From assembly GCA_025060195.1 (NCBI GenBank), contig JANXCQ010000024.1, positions 1-64,000 on the forward strand: a stretch of 64,000 nt of DNA. The letters run 5' to 3'. Every line of letters starts with the position of its first letter. The stretch's first letter is position 1. The translations under genes and the position numbers were made by a program. Source of the stretch: Gemmatales bacterium. GTDB lineage: Bacteria; Planctomycetota; Planctomycetia; Gemmatales; HRBIN36. Positions 17,814-27,536 of the stretch are shown here, piece by piece. A model generated the notes under the pieces. That model searched no databases and was not told the origin of the DNA. It worked only from the letters and a program-made list of their open reading frames with translations.

Positions 17814-19305
17814 AATCGGTTCTGCCACGAACCAGCGGGATGAACTCGCACGCCGGTTTGCCGTGCATGTCGTGGAACGTTTACGACAGGCCGGTTATGA
17901 AGCTTATTGGGCGGGCGGGTGTGTGCGAGATATGCTCCTGGGACTGACCCCCCATGACTACGACGTCGCTACGAGCGCCCGACCCGAAGAAGTGCAACGC
18001 TTGTTTCGCCGCACGGTGGCCGTGGGCGCCAGCTTTGGGGTCGTCGAAGTGATTGGCCCCAAAGTGGACGGGGAACGGCTGAAAGTCCAGGTTGCCACCT
18101 TTCGCCGCGAAGGCCCCTACTCTGACGGCCGACATCCCGATTCGGTCACCTTCACCACTGCCGCCGAAGATGCCCAACGTCGCGATTTTACCATCAACGG
18201 TCTGTTTTACGATCCGCTACGCGGAGAGGTATTGGATTACGTAGGGGGCCAGCGCGATTTACAGGCTCGCCTGCTACGGGCCATTGGCAACCCGCATGAA
18301 CGATTCCAGGAAGACAAACTCCGCATGCTCCGCGCCGTCCGTTTAGCCGCACAGTTCCAGTTGACCATCGAAACGACAACAGCAACGGCGATTCGCCAAC
18401 TAGCCGAACAGATTCGCATGGTCAGTGCCGAACGCATTGCCGAGGAACTGCGGCGGTTACTGGTACACCCAGGACGACGGCAGGGACTGGAACTACTCCA
18501 CGAACTCCATCTGATGCCCGCGGTGTTGCCTGAAGTCAGCGCGATGCCGCACTTCGATGTGCCGACCGAGCCGCCAACCGATCACGAGGTGCGGTCACCG
18601 TCCCGGCCCAGCGATGCGCTCGCTGCTACTCCCGTCGATAATTCCGCAGTGGGGGCGTTATGGCAACATACCCTACGCGTGCTGGAGCTATTACGCGAGC
18701 CGACCTTTCCGCTTGCACTGGCCGCCCTATTCCACGATGCCGGCATCATGCACGTCGCTTCGCGAGAGGATGATGCGTCGGCTGATGCAGGGGCATCGGA
18801 TGCAGTAATCACCCCACGCTTCTTGTCCGAGACCGTTCGGTACCCTGACCATGAAAAAGTCGGCGCTCGCCTGGTAGAACAAGCGGGCCGACGATTGCGG
18901 TTATCGAACGCGGAGTGGCAACGTGCCGCTTGGTTAGTCGCACACCATCATGCCTTAGACGCCCCCTGGGACTTACCCGCCCACCGACTCAAGCCGCTCC
19001 TCGCCCATGCCGCGATTGGGGAGCTACTGGCACTCGTTGAAGCGGACGCATTGGCCGAGGAGCGGTCGCTTGCCCATGTGCAATTTTGTCGGGATAAATT
19101 ACGCACCTGGCCGCCCCAGGTGCTGAACCCCCCACCACTGATTACGGGGGATGACCTGATTGCTCTGGGACTGAAGCCCGGCCCTGCCTTCGGCCGAATT
19201 TTGCAGCGTATCCGCGATGCCCAACTCGACGAGATCCTACAGACGCGCGAACAAGCACTTGCCCTGGCACAACAATTAGTCAGCGAAACAGCACCCGCAT
19301 CTTAA
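17800..19305 (+). CDS. tRNA nucleotidyltransferase / poly(A) polymerase family with HD domain
   Basis: Class II CCA-adding-type enzyme, which completes or repairs tRNA 3' ends. Visible are GGCVRDMLLG, the catalytic DYDVATSA (metal-binding D-x-D), RRDFTINGL, RMLRAVRLAAQF and the motif near ERIAEELRRLL. The C-terminal half has HD-type histidines: LAALFHDAG, YPDHEKVGA and VAHHHAL. At 501 residues it is longer than minimal enzymes because of this HD region and a low-complexity linker about residues 248-280. It overlaps rsmD by 14 bases. Sequence alone does not separate full CCA-adding from A-adding or poly(A) activity. Confidence 0.85.
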   Translation: MAPREIGSATNQRDELARRFAVHVVERLRQAGYEAYWAGGCVRDMLLGLTPHDYDVATSARPEEVQRLFRRTVAVGASFGVVEVIGPKVDGERLKVQVATFRREGPYSDGRHPDSVTFTTAAEDAQRRDFTINGLFYDPLRGEVLDYVGGQRDLQARLLRAIGNPHERFQEDKLRMLRAVRLAAQFQLTIETTTATAIRQLAEQIRMVSAERIAEELRRLLVHPGRRQGLELLHELHLMPAVLPEVSAMPHFDVPTEPPTDHEVRSPSRPSDALAATPVDNSAVGALWQHTLRVLELLREPTFPLALAALFHDAGIMHVASREDDASADAGASDAVITPRFLSETVRYPDHEKVGARLVEQAGRRLRLSNAEWQRAAWLVAHHHALDAPWDLPAHRLKPLLAHAAIGELLALVEADALAEERSLAHVQFCRDKLRTWPPQVLNPPPLITGDDLIALGLKPGPAFGRILQRIRDAQLDEILQTREQALALAQQLVSETAPAS

Positions 19306-19386
19306 CGTACAATTCCATTCCTGCCTGGTAGCAAATCGGCACGATTTCTCGCGTGCTGGGGTAAGGGTGAGAGAAGGATAGGAGGA

Positions 19387-20535
19387 ATGAGCCGACCTTT
19401 CGAAATTGATCCCGTTCGCCAGGAGGTGCTTACTGAAGCACATACGTTGGTCATCAAAGTGGGCACGCAGGTGCTCACCGATGATCGCGGTAACTTGGAC
19501 ACGCAGCGGCTACACCACATCGCAGAGCAACTCCATCATATTCGGCAAACGGGTCGGCGTGTCGCCTTGGTCAGCTCAGGGGCAATCGGCGCCGGGATGG
19601 GCCGACTTGGACTCAGTCAGCGCCCTAAAGACCTTCGCTACCTCCAAGCCGCAGCCGCAGTCGGCCAAAGTGTGCTCATGTCCTTATACGAGGAAGAATT
19701 GGCCCGCTACGGCTATCACGCCGCCCAATTGTTGCTCACCGCAGGCGATTTTGATCACCGCGTCCGCTACCTCAACGTGCGGAACACGCTGCTTACGCTG
19801 TTTGAACTGAACTGCATTCCGATCATCAACGAGAACGATACGGTGAGCGTGGCCGAAATTCGCTTCGGCGACAACGATCACTTGGCCGCCCTGGTGACCA
19901 ATCTCATTCAGGCACCGCTATTGATTCTGCTCACAGTCGTGGACGGCGTCTATGACCGAGACCCTGCCGAGCCCGGGGCACAATTGCTTTCCCTCATTCC
20001 CAAGGTGGACGAAAGCGTGTTGCAACTGGCCAGCCAATCCCAGAGCAAACTAGGTAGCGGGGGCATGAAAAGTAAGCTGCGGGCTGCACGATTGGTCACT
20101 TTAGCAGGCGGCTGCGTTCTGATTGCCAACGGTCGCCAACCGGGCATCCTGGATACCATTCTGGCCGGCCACCAGGTGGGCACCTTGTTCTTGCCTCGGG
20201 GCGGCGTGCTCCGCGCGCGGCAACGCTGGATCGGCTGGGCGGCGCAGCCGCGCGGACGCATCATCGTGGACGCCGGCGCACGCGAAGCCATTGAAAAGAA
20301 AGGACGCAGCTTGCTGCCCGTCGGGATCGTCCGCGTATTGGGCAACTTCAGCAAAGGCGACGTCGTGGCCATTGCCGATGTGAATGGTCATGAGTTCGCA
20401 CGGGGCCTGACCAATTATTCGGCCAACGATCTCAGAAGGATCGCCGGGCTGCATACCGAGCGGATCGGCGAAATCCTCGGCCCTGACCATTACCAGGAAG
20501 CCATCCATCGCGATAACCTAGTCATCATCACGTGA
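19387..20535 (+). CDS. proB: Glutamate 5-kinase
   Basis: ProB phosphorylates glutamate in the first step of proline synthesis. The amino-acid-kinase domain shows VIKVGTQVLTDD, LVSSGAIGAGM, INENDTVSV and GSGGMKSKLRAA; a C-terminal PUA domain follows (about 285-375, including GRIIVDAGAREAIEKKG). Length 382 is typical of the PUA-containing form. The ATG is preceded by AAGGATAGGAGGA. proA is not adjacent. A weak hairpin terminator follows. Confidence 0.93.
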   Translation: MSRPFEIDPVRQEVLTEAHTLVIKVGTQVLTDDRGNLDTQRLHHIAEQLHHIRQTGRRVALVSSGAIGAGMGRLGLSQRPKDLRYLQAAAAVGQSVLMSLYEEELARYGYHAAQLLLTAGDFDHRVRYLNVRNTLLTLFELNCIPIINENDTVSVAEIRFGDNDHLAALVTNLIQAPLLILLTVVDGVYDRDPAEPGAQLLSLIPKVDESVLQLASQSQSKLGSGGMKSKLRAARLVTLAGGCVLIANGRQPGILDTILAGHQVGTLFLPRGGVLRARQRWIGWAAQPRGRIIVDAGAREAIEKKGRSLLPVGIVRVLGNFSKGDVVAIADVNGHEFARGLTNYSANDLRRIAGLHTERIGEILGPDHYQEAIHRDNLVIIT

Positions 20536-21364
20536 CTGTCGCTGTGGTGGCAAAAGAAACCGCGCCTACTGGCCGCTCAGTAGCGGCTTTATGCCGAAAC
20601 TAATACCGCCCCGCGCCGCTATCTGGAAACATTTCCGCCAGAATGACTCTGCCTGCTAAGCTTCTAGTCTTAGCCTGATCTTTGCCTCGGACGTAACACT
20701 ATTCGCAACGGTTTTGCTCGCTTTTTGGGCACGTCGAATGAACACCGCACAGTGAACGCAGTCTGGGTCCTAGTAGAAATGCCGCGGTTATCCATGGATG
20801 GAAATCGCGGAATTGTTGCTAGCAAGCGGTTGCAGCATGGAATCCGCAGTGGGCGCTCTGCCGCAAACACCTACCAGTCTTCTTGCCCAAGCGCTCATTC
20901 AAACCACTCTTACTTGATACTCCGTTATTAGCAGGCAGGGGACATTGGAAAGAAAGTGTGCAATCGGTTGCCAGCCGGAAAACCCGTGTCGATCTGAGCC
21001 TGATGGATCTCTTGGGAGCGTGCTTTCTGCCCACCTGCCGGCTTTGGTGATTGCAGCGCAGAAAGTGCAAAGCTTAGGGCGTATTTAGGGCAGGTTTACC
21101 AGCACAACCCTGGGTAACCGCTCGGCTTCCACCTGAAGCCATATCCGCGTGGAACACCCAGGGGACAAACTGAGGCAGCTTCGCGTTGCAGCTACGTATT
21201 ATCAAAAGCTAACCTGCACGTTTCTGACGCTGGTTCGATGAAGCTCGTTTTTTCTCTCAGTGTGCACATTCATCAACGCAGCTTAAAAGTTTTCTCTCGC
21301 ATGAGGCCCGCTATGCTAATTGTGGTCAAATCGGCCGCCAGTGTCCGTCCAGGAGGAGATGGCT
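20536..21364. other. 830-base intergenic stretch with a weak terminator
   Basis: Apart from the hairpin at 20572-20590 I find no gene or RNA. The last 150 bases before 21365 should contain the promoter of the VCBS-repeat gene, but no strong -35/-10 pair stands out. Confidence 0.4.
20572..20590 (+). terminator. Possible proB terminator
   Basis: GCCGCT (20572-20577) pairs with AGCGGC (20582-20587) over a CAGT loop, followed by only three T. The short stem and short T run make it a weak candidate. Confidence 0.4.
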
Positions 21365-23071
21365 ATGCAAGTCACCGTGCACCGCCGAGACAAATTGCTC
21401 CCGCTTCCAGTGCTAATTGCCGCTTTCGTATTTGGTCTAGTCGTGCTGACGGTTTGCGAGAGGCCGACTCGGGCCGAGCTGGGAGAGGCTGGTATTTTTC
21501 GTTTCGTGGATGTGACAGCGGAAGTTGGACTGGCGGAAGCCTTGCGCGGGGCACTGAACCATGCGACGGCCTGGGGAGATTGCGATAACGATGGACGACT
21601 GGATTTGTTTAGCGGGAATTTTGCCGACCGTCCGAACCAGCCGTTTGACGGAGCTAACCAGTTATTTCGTCAGGTGGCGCCGGGAAAATTCGAGCGAGTA
21701 TCCAAGTCTGCCGTACAACGTCGCGGTCGGGCCAGCGGTGCCGTGTTTGCCGACTTCGACAATGATGGTTGGCTCGACCTCTATGTCGCCAACAATACGC
21801 TCGCTGAGGCCTATGCGAAAAAGCGCGGGGATTTGTTTCCTGTGCTCACGGAGCCGAACCGGCTGTTTCGGAACGTGCAGGGGGAGTTTGTGGACGTTTC
21901 CGAAACTTGCGGGGCATGTCCGAAAGATATGCTACGGGCTCGGGACGTTGGCGTTTTCGACTACGACCACGACGGTTGGCTGGATCTCTTCGTTTGCGAA
22001 GATCTGTTTGTGCGCCAGGACCAACGTGGGCCACGGTCGCGGTTATTTCGTAACCTGGGGGGTCTGCAATTTCGCGACGTGACTCAAGAGGTGGGCTTAC
22101 CCGCAGACATCGGAGGATTTGGTATCGCGGTGGGCGACGTCAATGAAGACGGACGTCCCGACTTTTTCGTAGCCGGCAGCAATCGCCTGTTTATAAGCCA
22201 ATCAGGCAATCGCTATCGTGAGGCCAAGGAGCTCAGCGCCATATTTGAGCACAAGGCGAGCGAGAGGGCAGATGACATCGCCGTAGGCGCCAGTTTCGGG
22301 GACATGAATGGCGACGGGCGCCTGGATTTGATCGTGGGCGTCCACTTTGCTCCTTCGCGAGTGCACGTTTACCTCCATCAAGGCGTGCAGGATGGAGTAC
22401 CTCAGTTTCGGGAGATTACACAGGACTTGGGACTACCCATGGTTCCTCAGAAAACACCTCATCCTGAGATTCAAGATTTCGACAACGATGGTCGTCCGGA
22501 TTTATATTGGTCAGCGTGGTTTGCCCAGGGAGATCGCCGTTGGCCGTTTTTGTGCCGCAATGTCAGCGAGCAAGGCGGGCTGCCGAAATTTCTCATCCCC
22601 GACGTGCGACCAGTTCGCACCGAGGGGATTCGCAAAAACGTGGCCCCCAGCGACGGACTGGGAATGGTTTACTATGTGGATGGCCCGGCGGTAGATTACA
22701 ACGGCGATGGCAGACTCGATTTGTTTGTGGGGATGTGGCCTCCCGAAGGTTCTCGGCTATTTCGCAATGAGACCCCCGGCGGCAACTGGCTGCAGGTGCG
22801 CGTTATCAATCACAAAGGAAACCGCATGGGCATCGGGGCAGTGGTTCGTATTTTCGAGCCAGGCCAAGGCGGTCAGCCCCATGCTTTGCTGGGCCACCAG
22901 GAAATTACCGTCAACGGCGGGTATAGTTCGGGCCGACCAGCCCTGGTGCACTTCGGTTTGGGCAAGCGTGAAGAGGTGGACGTACTTGTCCGCCTACCGG
23001 GTGGCACCGAACCGATTCTGCGCTCGCGTGTCCGCGCTAATCAGTTGCTGACCATCGAAGTGCCCAAGTAA
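21365..23071 (+). CDS. Secreted VCBS/FG-GAP repeat protein with ASPIC-UnbV domain
   Basis: After a hydrophobic signal or anchor (LPLPVLIAAFVFGLVVLTV) the protein has at least seven calcium-binding-type repeats of the D-x-D/N-x-D-G-x-x-D-L form, such as DCDNDGRLDLF, DFDNDGWLDLYV, DVNEDGRPDFFV and DYNGDGRLDLFV, which build an integrin-alpha-like propeller. The C-terminal ~100 residues match the ASPIC/UnbV domain (NWLQVRV...GIGAVVRI...SSGRPALVHFGLG). The start ATG 21365 is eight bases after AGGAGG; ATG 21359 is too close to it. These proteins are plentiful in planctomycetes and act at the cell surface, often with unknown ligand. Confidence 0.88.
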   Translation: MQVTVHRRDKLLPLPVLIAAFVFGLVVLTVCERPTRAELGEAGIFRFVDVTAEVGLAEALRGALNHATAWGDCDNDGRLDLFSGNFADRPNQPFDGANQLFRQVAPGKFERVSKSAVQRRGRASGAVFADFDNDGWLDLYVANNTLAEAYAKKRGDLFPVLTEPNRLFRNVQGEFVDVSETCGACPKDMLRARDVGVFDYDHDGWLDLFVCEDLFVRQDQRGPRSRLFRNLGGLQFRDVTQEVGLPADIGGFGIAVGDVNEDGRPDFFVAGSNRLFISQSGNRYREAKELSAIFEHKASERADDIAVGASFGDMNGDGRLDLIVGVHFAPSRVHVYLHQGVQDGVPQFREITQDLGLPMVPQKTPHPEIQDFDNDGRPDLYWSAWFAQGDRRWPFLCRNVSEQGGLPKFLIPDVRPVRTEGIRKNVAPSDGLGMVYYVDGPAVDYNGDGRLDLFVGMWPPEGSRLFRNETPGGNWLQVRVINHKGNRMGIGAVVRIFEPGQGGQPHALLGHQEITVNGGYSSGRPALVHFGLGKREEVDVLVRLPGGTEPILRSRVRANQLLTIEVPK

Positions 23072-23170
23072 CTTAGGCTTAGTTGTGGCGTTATGGCATC
23101 AAGCACGGACCCATCGCGTCGCTGCGCCTGTCCGTGCTCATTCACTGTCGCCCCAAAACAAATTCGCAGA

Positions 23171-23650
23171 TTAACCAAACTGGGCCCGACACATTTTCAA
23201 CAAAAGATACATTTCGCCGCTGTGGCAAGCTTCATCGTGCAGCCCGTGCAGAATTTGTCCCGCGAGGCAATAACGAGCCTTGTGCGGGTCGGGCGGAATT
23301 GTGAATCGCTCTTCTGGGGTGCCCTCGAGTAACTGGCAGAAACGCCGTAACTGCTCGGCTAAGAGACGGTCGACCTGTTCCCGACTAGGCCAGTCGGTGG
23401 TGAGGCGCGGGGGACGACAGCGCATGCCGAATGTCTCGGCCCAGCCCGCAGGTAGTTCACTTTTCCCAGTGAGTAGCTCGATGCCCAGAACGTCCAGGAG
23501 CCAGACTGCATGTCCCGCGTGCCACAGGATGTGGTTGCTTGTGCCTTCAGGAGCCCAGGTGAGCCATTCCGTTCGTGCCGCGGCCAAGATGTCCCGAGTT
23601 CGGCCACGCACTTGCCGCGCTAACTCTTTCAGCATCTCCCGGCTCGCCAT
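23171..23650 (-). CDS. DinB-family (DUF664-like) protein
   Basis: A 159-residue four-helix-bundle protein of the DinB superfamily. Putative metal-binding histidines are in SNHILWHAGH near the middle of the first half and LHDEACHSGEM near the C-terminus. Family members include metal-dependent thiol transferases and DNA-damage-induced proteins, so the reaction is not predictable. It is convergent with the VCBS gene and divergent from the PEBP lipoprotein gene. Confidence 0.75.
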   Translation of the reverse strand: MASREMLKELARQVRGRTRDILAAARTEWLTWAPEGTSNHILWHAGHAVWLLDVLGIELLTGKSELPAGWAETFGMRCRPPRLTTDWPSREQVDRLLAEQLRRFCQLLEGTPEERFTIPPDPHKARYCLAGQILHGLHDEACHSGEMYLLLKMCRAQFG

Positions 23651-23811
23651 GTTACATTTTCTCCGCTTGCAAGTGTTATCTAGTCAGGCGCGACGCGGCG
23701 TCATACAGTTGTTATGGCATCGTAACCCTTCGACAGTACGTCGTCGCGATGACAATCATTGCTATCCTATGAACTAGCTTCACGAAAATGGAATCAACAA
23801 CCGAGGACGCT

Positions 23812-24465
23812 ATGTATAAGGACCGACTTCCTAAAATCCTGGGCTTAGTTATCAGCGTAGCGCTGGTCGGTTGTGCGAACAAACCCGACGCTCAGAAACC
23901 TGACGCTCAGAAAGCTATGGCTAATAAGCCGATGCAGCCGGCGCAGGGTCAGGCGGATAAAAGTACAGGACCCGGCGAGACAAGTGCGAAGCAATTTTCC
24001 CTACGCAGTCCCGCGTTTGGCCATATGCAAATCATGCCCGTCGAGTTTCGTCACAGCGATGTGGGTGGTAAAAACGAATCGCCGCCCCTCGAATGGACAG
24101 AGCCGCCCGCAGGAACCCAGTCATTTGTGTTGCTGTGCCTTGACCCCGACGCGCCGGGTGGCGAATTCGTCCACTGGGTGCTCTACAACATTCCCAGCGA
24201 CGTACGCAAGCTGGAGCGCAATCTGGGGCGCAGTGAAAAGCTACCTAACGGTGCTCTCCAGGGCAAAAACGACTTTGACGAGATCGGTTACGATGGCCCT
24301 GCGCCGCCTCCTGGCAAGCCGCATCGTTACGTTTTTCGTTTGTATGCTGTGAAAACGAAACTTGACCTTCCGCCGAAAGCCACGCGGGCTGATGTCGAAA
24401 AAGCTATGCAGGGCCACATCCTCGCCCAGGCAGAATGGATCGGGCTGTATGGGTCGGAAAAGTAA
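23812..24465 (+). CDS. PEBP-family lipoprotein (YbhB/YbcL type)
   Basis: The precursor has an n-region with lysines, a hydrophobic core and the lipobox LVGC, so the mature protein should be lipid-anchored. A short repeat (KPDAQ twice) and an Ala/Pro/Gln-rich linker precede the phosphatidylethanolamine-binding domain. The domain has SPPLEW, LCLDPDAPGGEFVHWVLYNIP and PHRYVFRLYAV, the ligand-pocket motifs. ATG 23812 is chosen since GAGG ends five bases before; ATG 23788 would add eight residues ahead of the signal. Bacterial members bind small anionic ligands; the ligand here is unknown. Confidence 0.85.
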   Translation: MYKDRLPKILGLVISVALVGCANKPDAQKPDAQKAMANKPMQPAQGQADKSTGPGETSAKQFSLRSPAFGHMQIMPVEFRHSDVGGKNESPPLEWTEPPAGTQSFVLLCLDPDAPGGEFVHWVLYNIPSDVRKLERNLGRSEKLPNGALQGKNDFDEIGYDGPAPPPGKPHRYVFRLYAVKTKLDLPPKATRADVEKAMQGHILAQAEWIGLYGSEK

Positions 24466-24556
24466 TCTGATTATAGTTCCCCACCGCCTGCTTCCGGCGA
24501 CCGTGCTCTAGATTAGAATAACGTGCCGAACATTTTCCTCGCATCGGAAGGTTTGG

Positions 24557-24625
24557 GGTCTGTTTCTGAACTGAGGCTAGGTAAGGAAGCGGTATCGGAC
24601 AGAACAGGATACTCGGAAACAGACC
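24557..24625 (+). promoter_or_regulatory. Long-stem leader hairpin before lysC
   Basis: GGTCTGTTTC (24557-24566) and GAAACAGACC (24616-24625) are perfectly complementary. The helix extends three pairs inward (T567-G615 wobble, G-C, A-T) to about 13 bp. The SD of lysC begins only seven bases after the stem. It does not look like a lysine riboswitch, and no Lys/Thr-rich leader peptide was found. It could affect translation initiation or mark a protein-binding site. Confidence 0.5.
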
Positions 24626-24646
24626 GGGAATGGGAGGACTGCCACT

Positions 24647-26464
24647 TTGCGACTGGTCGTGCAGAAATTCGGAGGCACCAGTGTAGCCACGGCCGAACGC
24701 ATCATGGCGGCGGCCCGTCGCGCCATTCGAGCACAGCAACAGGGCAATCGGGTCATCGTCGTGGTCAGCGCACGGGGCGACACCACCGACGAACTCATTG
24801 CCTTGGCCAAGGAAATTACTGACAATCCCCCCAGCCGCGAAATGGATATGCTTCTTTCCACAGGAGAGCAAATCTCGATTGCCCTGATGGCGATGGCCAT
24901 TCAGGCACTAGGCTACCCAGCGATCAGCTTCACGGGGGCACAAATTGGCATTGTTACCGACAGTTTTCATACCAAAGCCCGGATCAAAAACATTTCAACC
25001 CAGCGTATCTTGCAAGCGCTCAATGAAGGGCAAATTGTGATCGTGGCTGGATTCCAAGGGGTGGACGAGAATTATAACATCACCACGCTGGGCCGCGGAG
25101 GTTCGGACACAACAGCGGTGGCGCTGGCCGCGGTCATGAAACACGACCCCGCTAGTCCTTTCCGTGAAGTGGACTGTGAAATTTACACCGACGTGGATGG
25201 TGTCTATACGACCGATCCGCGCATTGTGCCTGAAGCACAGAAAATCGCCGCGATCAGTTACGACGAAATGTTGGAGTTGGCGAGCCTGGGCGCTGGAGTG
25301 ATGCATTCACGAAGCATCGAGTTCGCCAAGAAATTCAACGTTCCCGTGATGGTGCGTAGTTCGTTCAGTGATGTGGAAGGCACGTGGATCATGCCCGAAA
25401 CCGATTGGATGACTCAGGTGCCTGTATGCGGTGCCGCTATTGCCAAAGATGAGGCGCGCGTCAGTATCGTTGGCGTCCCGGACGTGCCGGGAGTGAGTCA
25501 TCGCATTTTCTCTGCGATTGCCGACAGCAACATTGCCGTAGACATGATTTGCCAGAACCTGGGCGTCGCAGGTCGGGCCGAGGTAGGTTTCACGGTGTTG
25601 CGCAATGAACTGCCGGCAACGCTGGCAGTGGTTCGCCGGCTGGCCGATGAATTTGGTGCCGAGGTGCGTTACGAGGATAACGTGAGTAAGGTTTCCATTG
25701 TCGGGGCGGGCATGCGCACTCATACAGGTGTGGCCGAGCGATTTTTCCGCGCCTTGGCCGATGCAGACATTCAGGTGAAAGCTGTGACTACGGGCGATAT
25801 CAAAATCTCCGCCTTGGTGGACAAAGCCGACGGGCCGCGGGCGTTACGAGCGGTGCATCACGCCTTTGGCCTACACCTGCCGCGCCAGGACTTACCCAGT
25901 CGTGCCGTCACCGGAGGCGATGGGCATGCGGATCCCCGTGAACTATTCGCCTCCGAATTGCCTGTAACAGGGCGCTTGGAGGCTATGGAAGATATTGTGG
26001 TCAGCGACATCACGCTCGATGAATCTCAAGGCCGCATTACCCTGCTGGAACTGCCGAGCCAAACTCGTGTGCTTTCCGAATTGTTCGCGGCCATTGCCGG
26101 AGCGGGTATCAACGTAGACCTGATCGTGCATAGCCTCCGCAACGGCACCGCCCGCGCCGAAGTTTCCTTCAGCGTGCCGCGGGCCGATGTGCATCGGGCT
26201 TGGGAAGTAGCACAAAGTCTAGCCAGGACACATTGGCCGCAGGCGCAGGTGCTCCTGGAACCCGAAATTGCCGTCGTCAGTGTGACAGGCGTGGGAGTCC
26301 GCACGCACACTGGCGTAGCCCGGCGTATGTTCGGTGCGCTAGCTTCCCGCGGCATCAACATCGCTATGATCAGCACCAGCGAAATTCGCATCGAAGTGGT
26401 CGTGGACGCTCGTCACGGTTCCGAAGCCTTGGCTGCACTTCGTCAAGCTTTCTGTGCCACCTAA
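24647..26464 (+). CDS. lysC: Aspartate kinase with four ACT domains
   Basis: The enzyme phosphorylates aspartate, the entry step to lysine, threonine and methionine. The kinase domain carries VQKFGGTSVA at the N-terminus, LSTGEQISIALM, GRGGSDTTAVALA and the YTDVDGVYTTDPR loop. The remaining ~340 residues hold two ACT pairs: VSIVGVPDVPGVSHRIF, VSIVGAGMRTHTGVAERFF, then a second set from ITLLELPSQTRVLSELF and VVSVTGVGVRTHTGVARRMF. At 605 residues it is the long cyanobacteria-like form instead of the usual ~400. TTG 24647 follows GGGAGG by nine bases. Feedback inhibition by lysine or threonine through ACT domains is expected. Confidence 0.93.
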   Translation: MRLVVQKFGGTSVATAERIMAAARRAIRAQQQGNRVIVVVSARGDTTDELIALAKEITDNPPSREMDMLLSTGEQISIALMAMAIQALGYPAISFTGAQIGIVTDSFHTKARIKNISTQRILQALNEGQIVIVAGFQGVDENYNITTLGRGGSDTTAVALAAVMKHDPASPFREVDCEIYTDVDGVYTTDPRIVPEAQKIAAISYDEMLELASLGAGVMHSRSIEFAKKFNVPVMVRSSFSDVEGTWIMPETDWMTQVPVCGAAIAKDEARVSIVGVPDVPGVSHRIFSAIADSNIAVDMICQNLGVAGRAEVGFTVLRNELPATLAVVRRLADEFGAEVRYEDNVSKVSIVGAGMRTHTGVAERFFRALADADIQVKAVTTGDIKISALVDKADGPRALRAVHHAFGLHLPRQDLPSRAVTGGDGHADPRELFASELPVTGRLEAMEDIVVSDITLDESQGRITLLELPSQTRVLSELFAAIAGAGINVDLIVHSLRNGTARAEVSFSVPRADVHRAWEVAQSLARTHWPQAQVLLEPEIAVVSVTGVGVRTHTGVARRMFGALASRGINIAMISTSEIRIEVVVDARHGSEALAALRQAFCAT

Positions 26465-26695
26465 CTCCAACGGCATTGGGTCGGTATGCTCTCTGCCAAA
26501 CTTATTGCCAAGATCGCCGGGCTGGGAGCGACTTTTTGGCTTGTTTTCGTGAAACGAGCACAAAATCGCGGCCCTCGACGACCGTGTGACCCGTTGAGTG
26601 AGAAAAGTTTCGCTAAGGCGTCAGTTACTTGAAGTAGAATGAACCAGTCCAGGCTTGCCACAGTGCAAAATTCTCGAAAATCTCGGGAGAATCTC

Positions 26696-27400
26696 ATGCG
26701 GCTATCTGGAAAAATTGGGTACATAGTCGGTGCAATTTGTGGGACAACCCTGCTGCTCGGGGCTATGGTTTGGGCGCAGGCCTCGGCTTCGCGAAGCACT
26801 CCGGAAGGTGCGCTACAGGAGCTGAAAAAGGCCCTGGAAGCGGCCGAGTGGAAGGTCGTAGCTGAGATGCTCGCTCATCCTAAGGAGCCGAAGCCTCTGG
26901 TTCCGCCCGCACTGGTAGACGCTTGGCTGCGTGCGCAAGCCGCTAGTGTGCAGTTGGAGTTGGCCTTGCGGGAATGGGCGGAGAAAAGTGGCGCCTCAAA
27001 TCCACAAGTGGCATCTCAACACCCCTTCAGTCCGTACCTGAATGTGCCCAGCGATTACACGCTGCAGATTCTCGATGTGGAACCGCCTGGCCAGTCGGCG
27101 CGCGTGCGCGCCCGGGTCAAATGTTCCCATCGGGGTCGCGGCGAGGAAGAAACAGTCAGCGTTGTCCGCTTGGGCAATAACTGGTACGTAACACCGCCCA
27201 CGCTGCTTCGGCAGCTCTTTCAGGGAGCCGAAGATGCGGCACTCGCGGAACGGCGCACTCAGGGGTTGAACAAATTAGCCGACTTGCTTGCGGAAACGGC
27301 TCAATTATTGCGCAGTGGCCAGCTCAAGGACCGGGCCGCGGTGCTCGAGCATCTCCTTCGTCGTTTCCATCAGGAACAAATCGCCGATTTACTGCGATAG
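26696..27400 (+). CDS. Secreted hypothetical protein
   Basis: I do not recognise the family. The product (234 residues from ATG 26696, with GGGAG six bases upstream) has a signal peptide-like segment (YIVGAICGTTLLLGAMVWAQA), then a helical region opening with TPEGALQELKKALEAAEW. That opening resembles DUF4878/SnoaL-like lipoprotein openings that accumulate substrate-binding cones, but the match is weak. A mixed region with ARVRARVKCSHRG...VVRLGNNWYV reads like the strands of a cystatin-like fold. A long C-terminal helix rich in Leu/Arg follows. It stands alone between lysC and glpK. Confidence 0.6.
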   Translation: MRLSGKIGYIVGAICGTTLLLGAMVWAQASASRSTPEGALQELKKALEAAEWKVVAEMLAHPKEPKPLVPPALVDAWLRAQAASVQLELALREWAEKSGASNPQVASQHPFSPYLNVPSDYTLQILDVEPPGQSARVRARVKCSHRGRGEEETVSVVRLGNNWYVTPPTLLRQLFQGAEDAALAERRTQGLNKLADLLAETAQLLRSGQLKDRAAVLEHLLRRFHQEQIADLLR

Positions 27401-27536
27401 CGACTGACAGTCGCACCGCTAAGTCTACCTCCCGCCCAGGCGAAGTCTTCCCTTCCGTCTTCATAGCCTTACTCCCGCTTTTAGTTTACATAAAAAGACG
27501 TTGTTCAGTGCTCAACACCATTGACGTGAGATCAAC

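Noticed and set aside
23788-23811. Upstream ATG start for the PEBP lipoprotein
   Set aside because: The SD fits ATG 23812, and the upstream start would place eight residues ahead of the signal peptide.
24480-24646. Lysine riboswitch or leader peptide before lysC
   Set aside because: The conserved riboswitch core was not recognised and no small frame rich in Lys, Thr or Met exists; only the stem-loop is supported.
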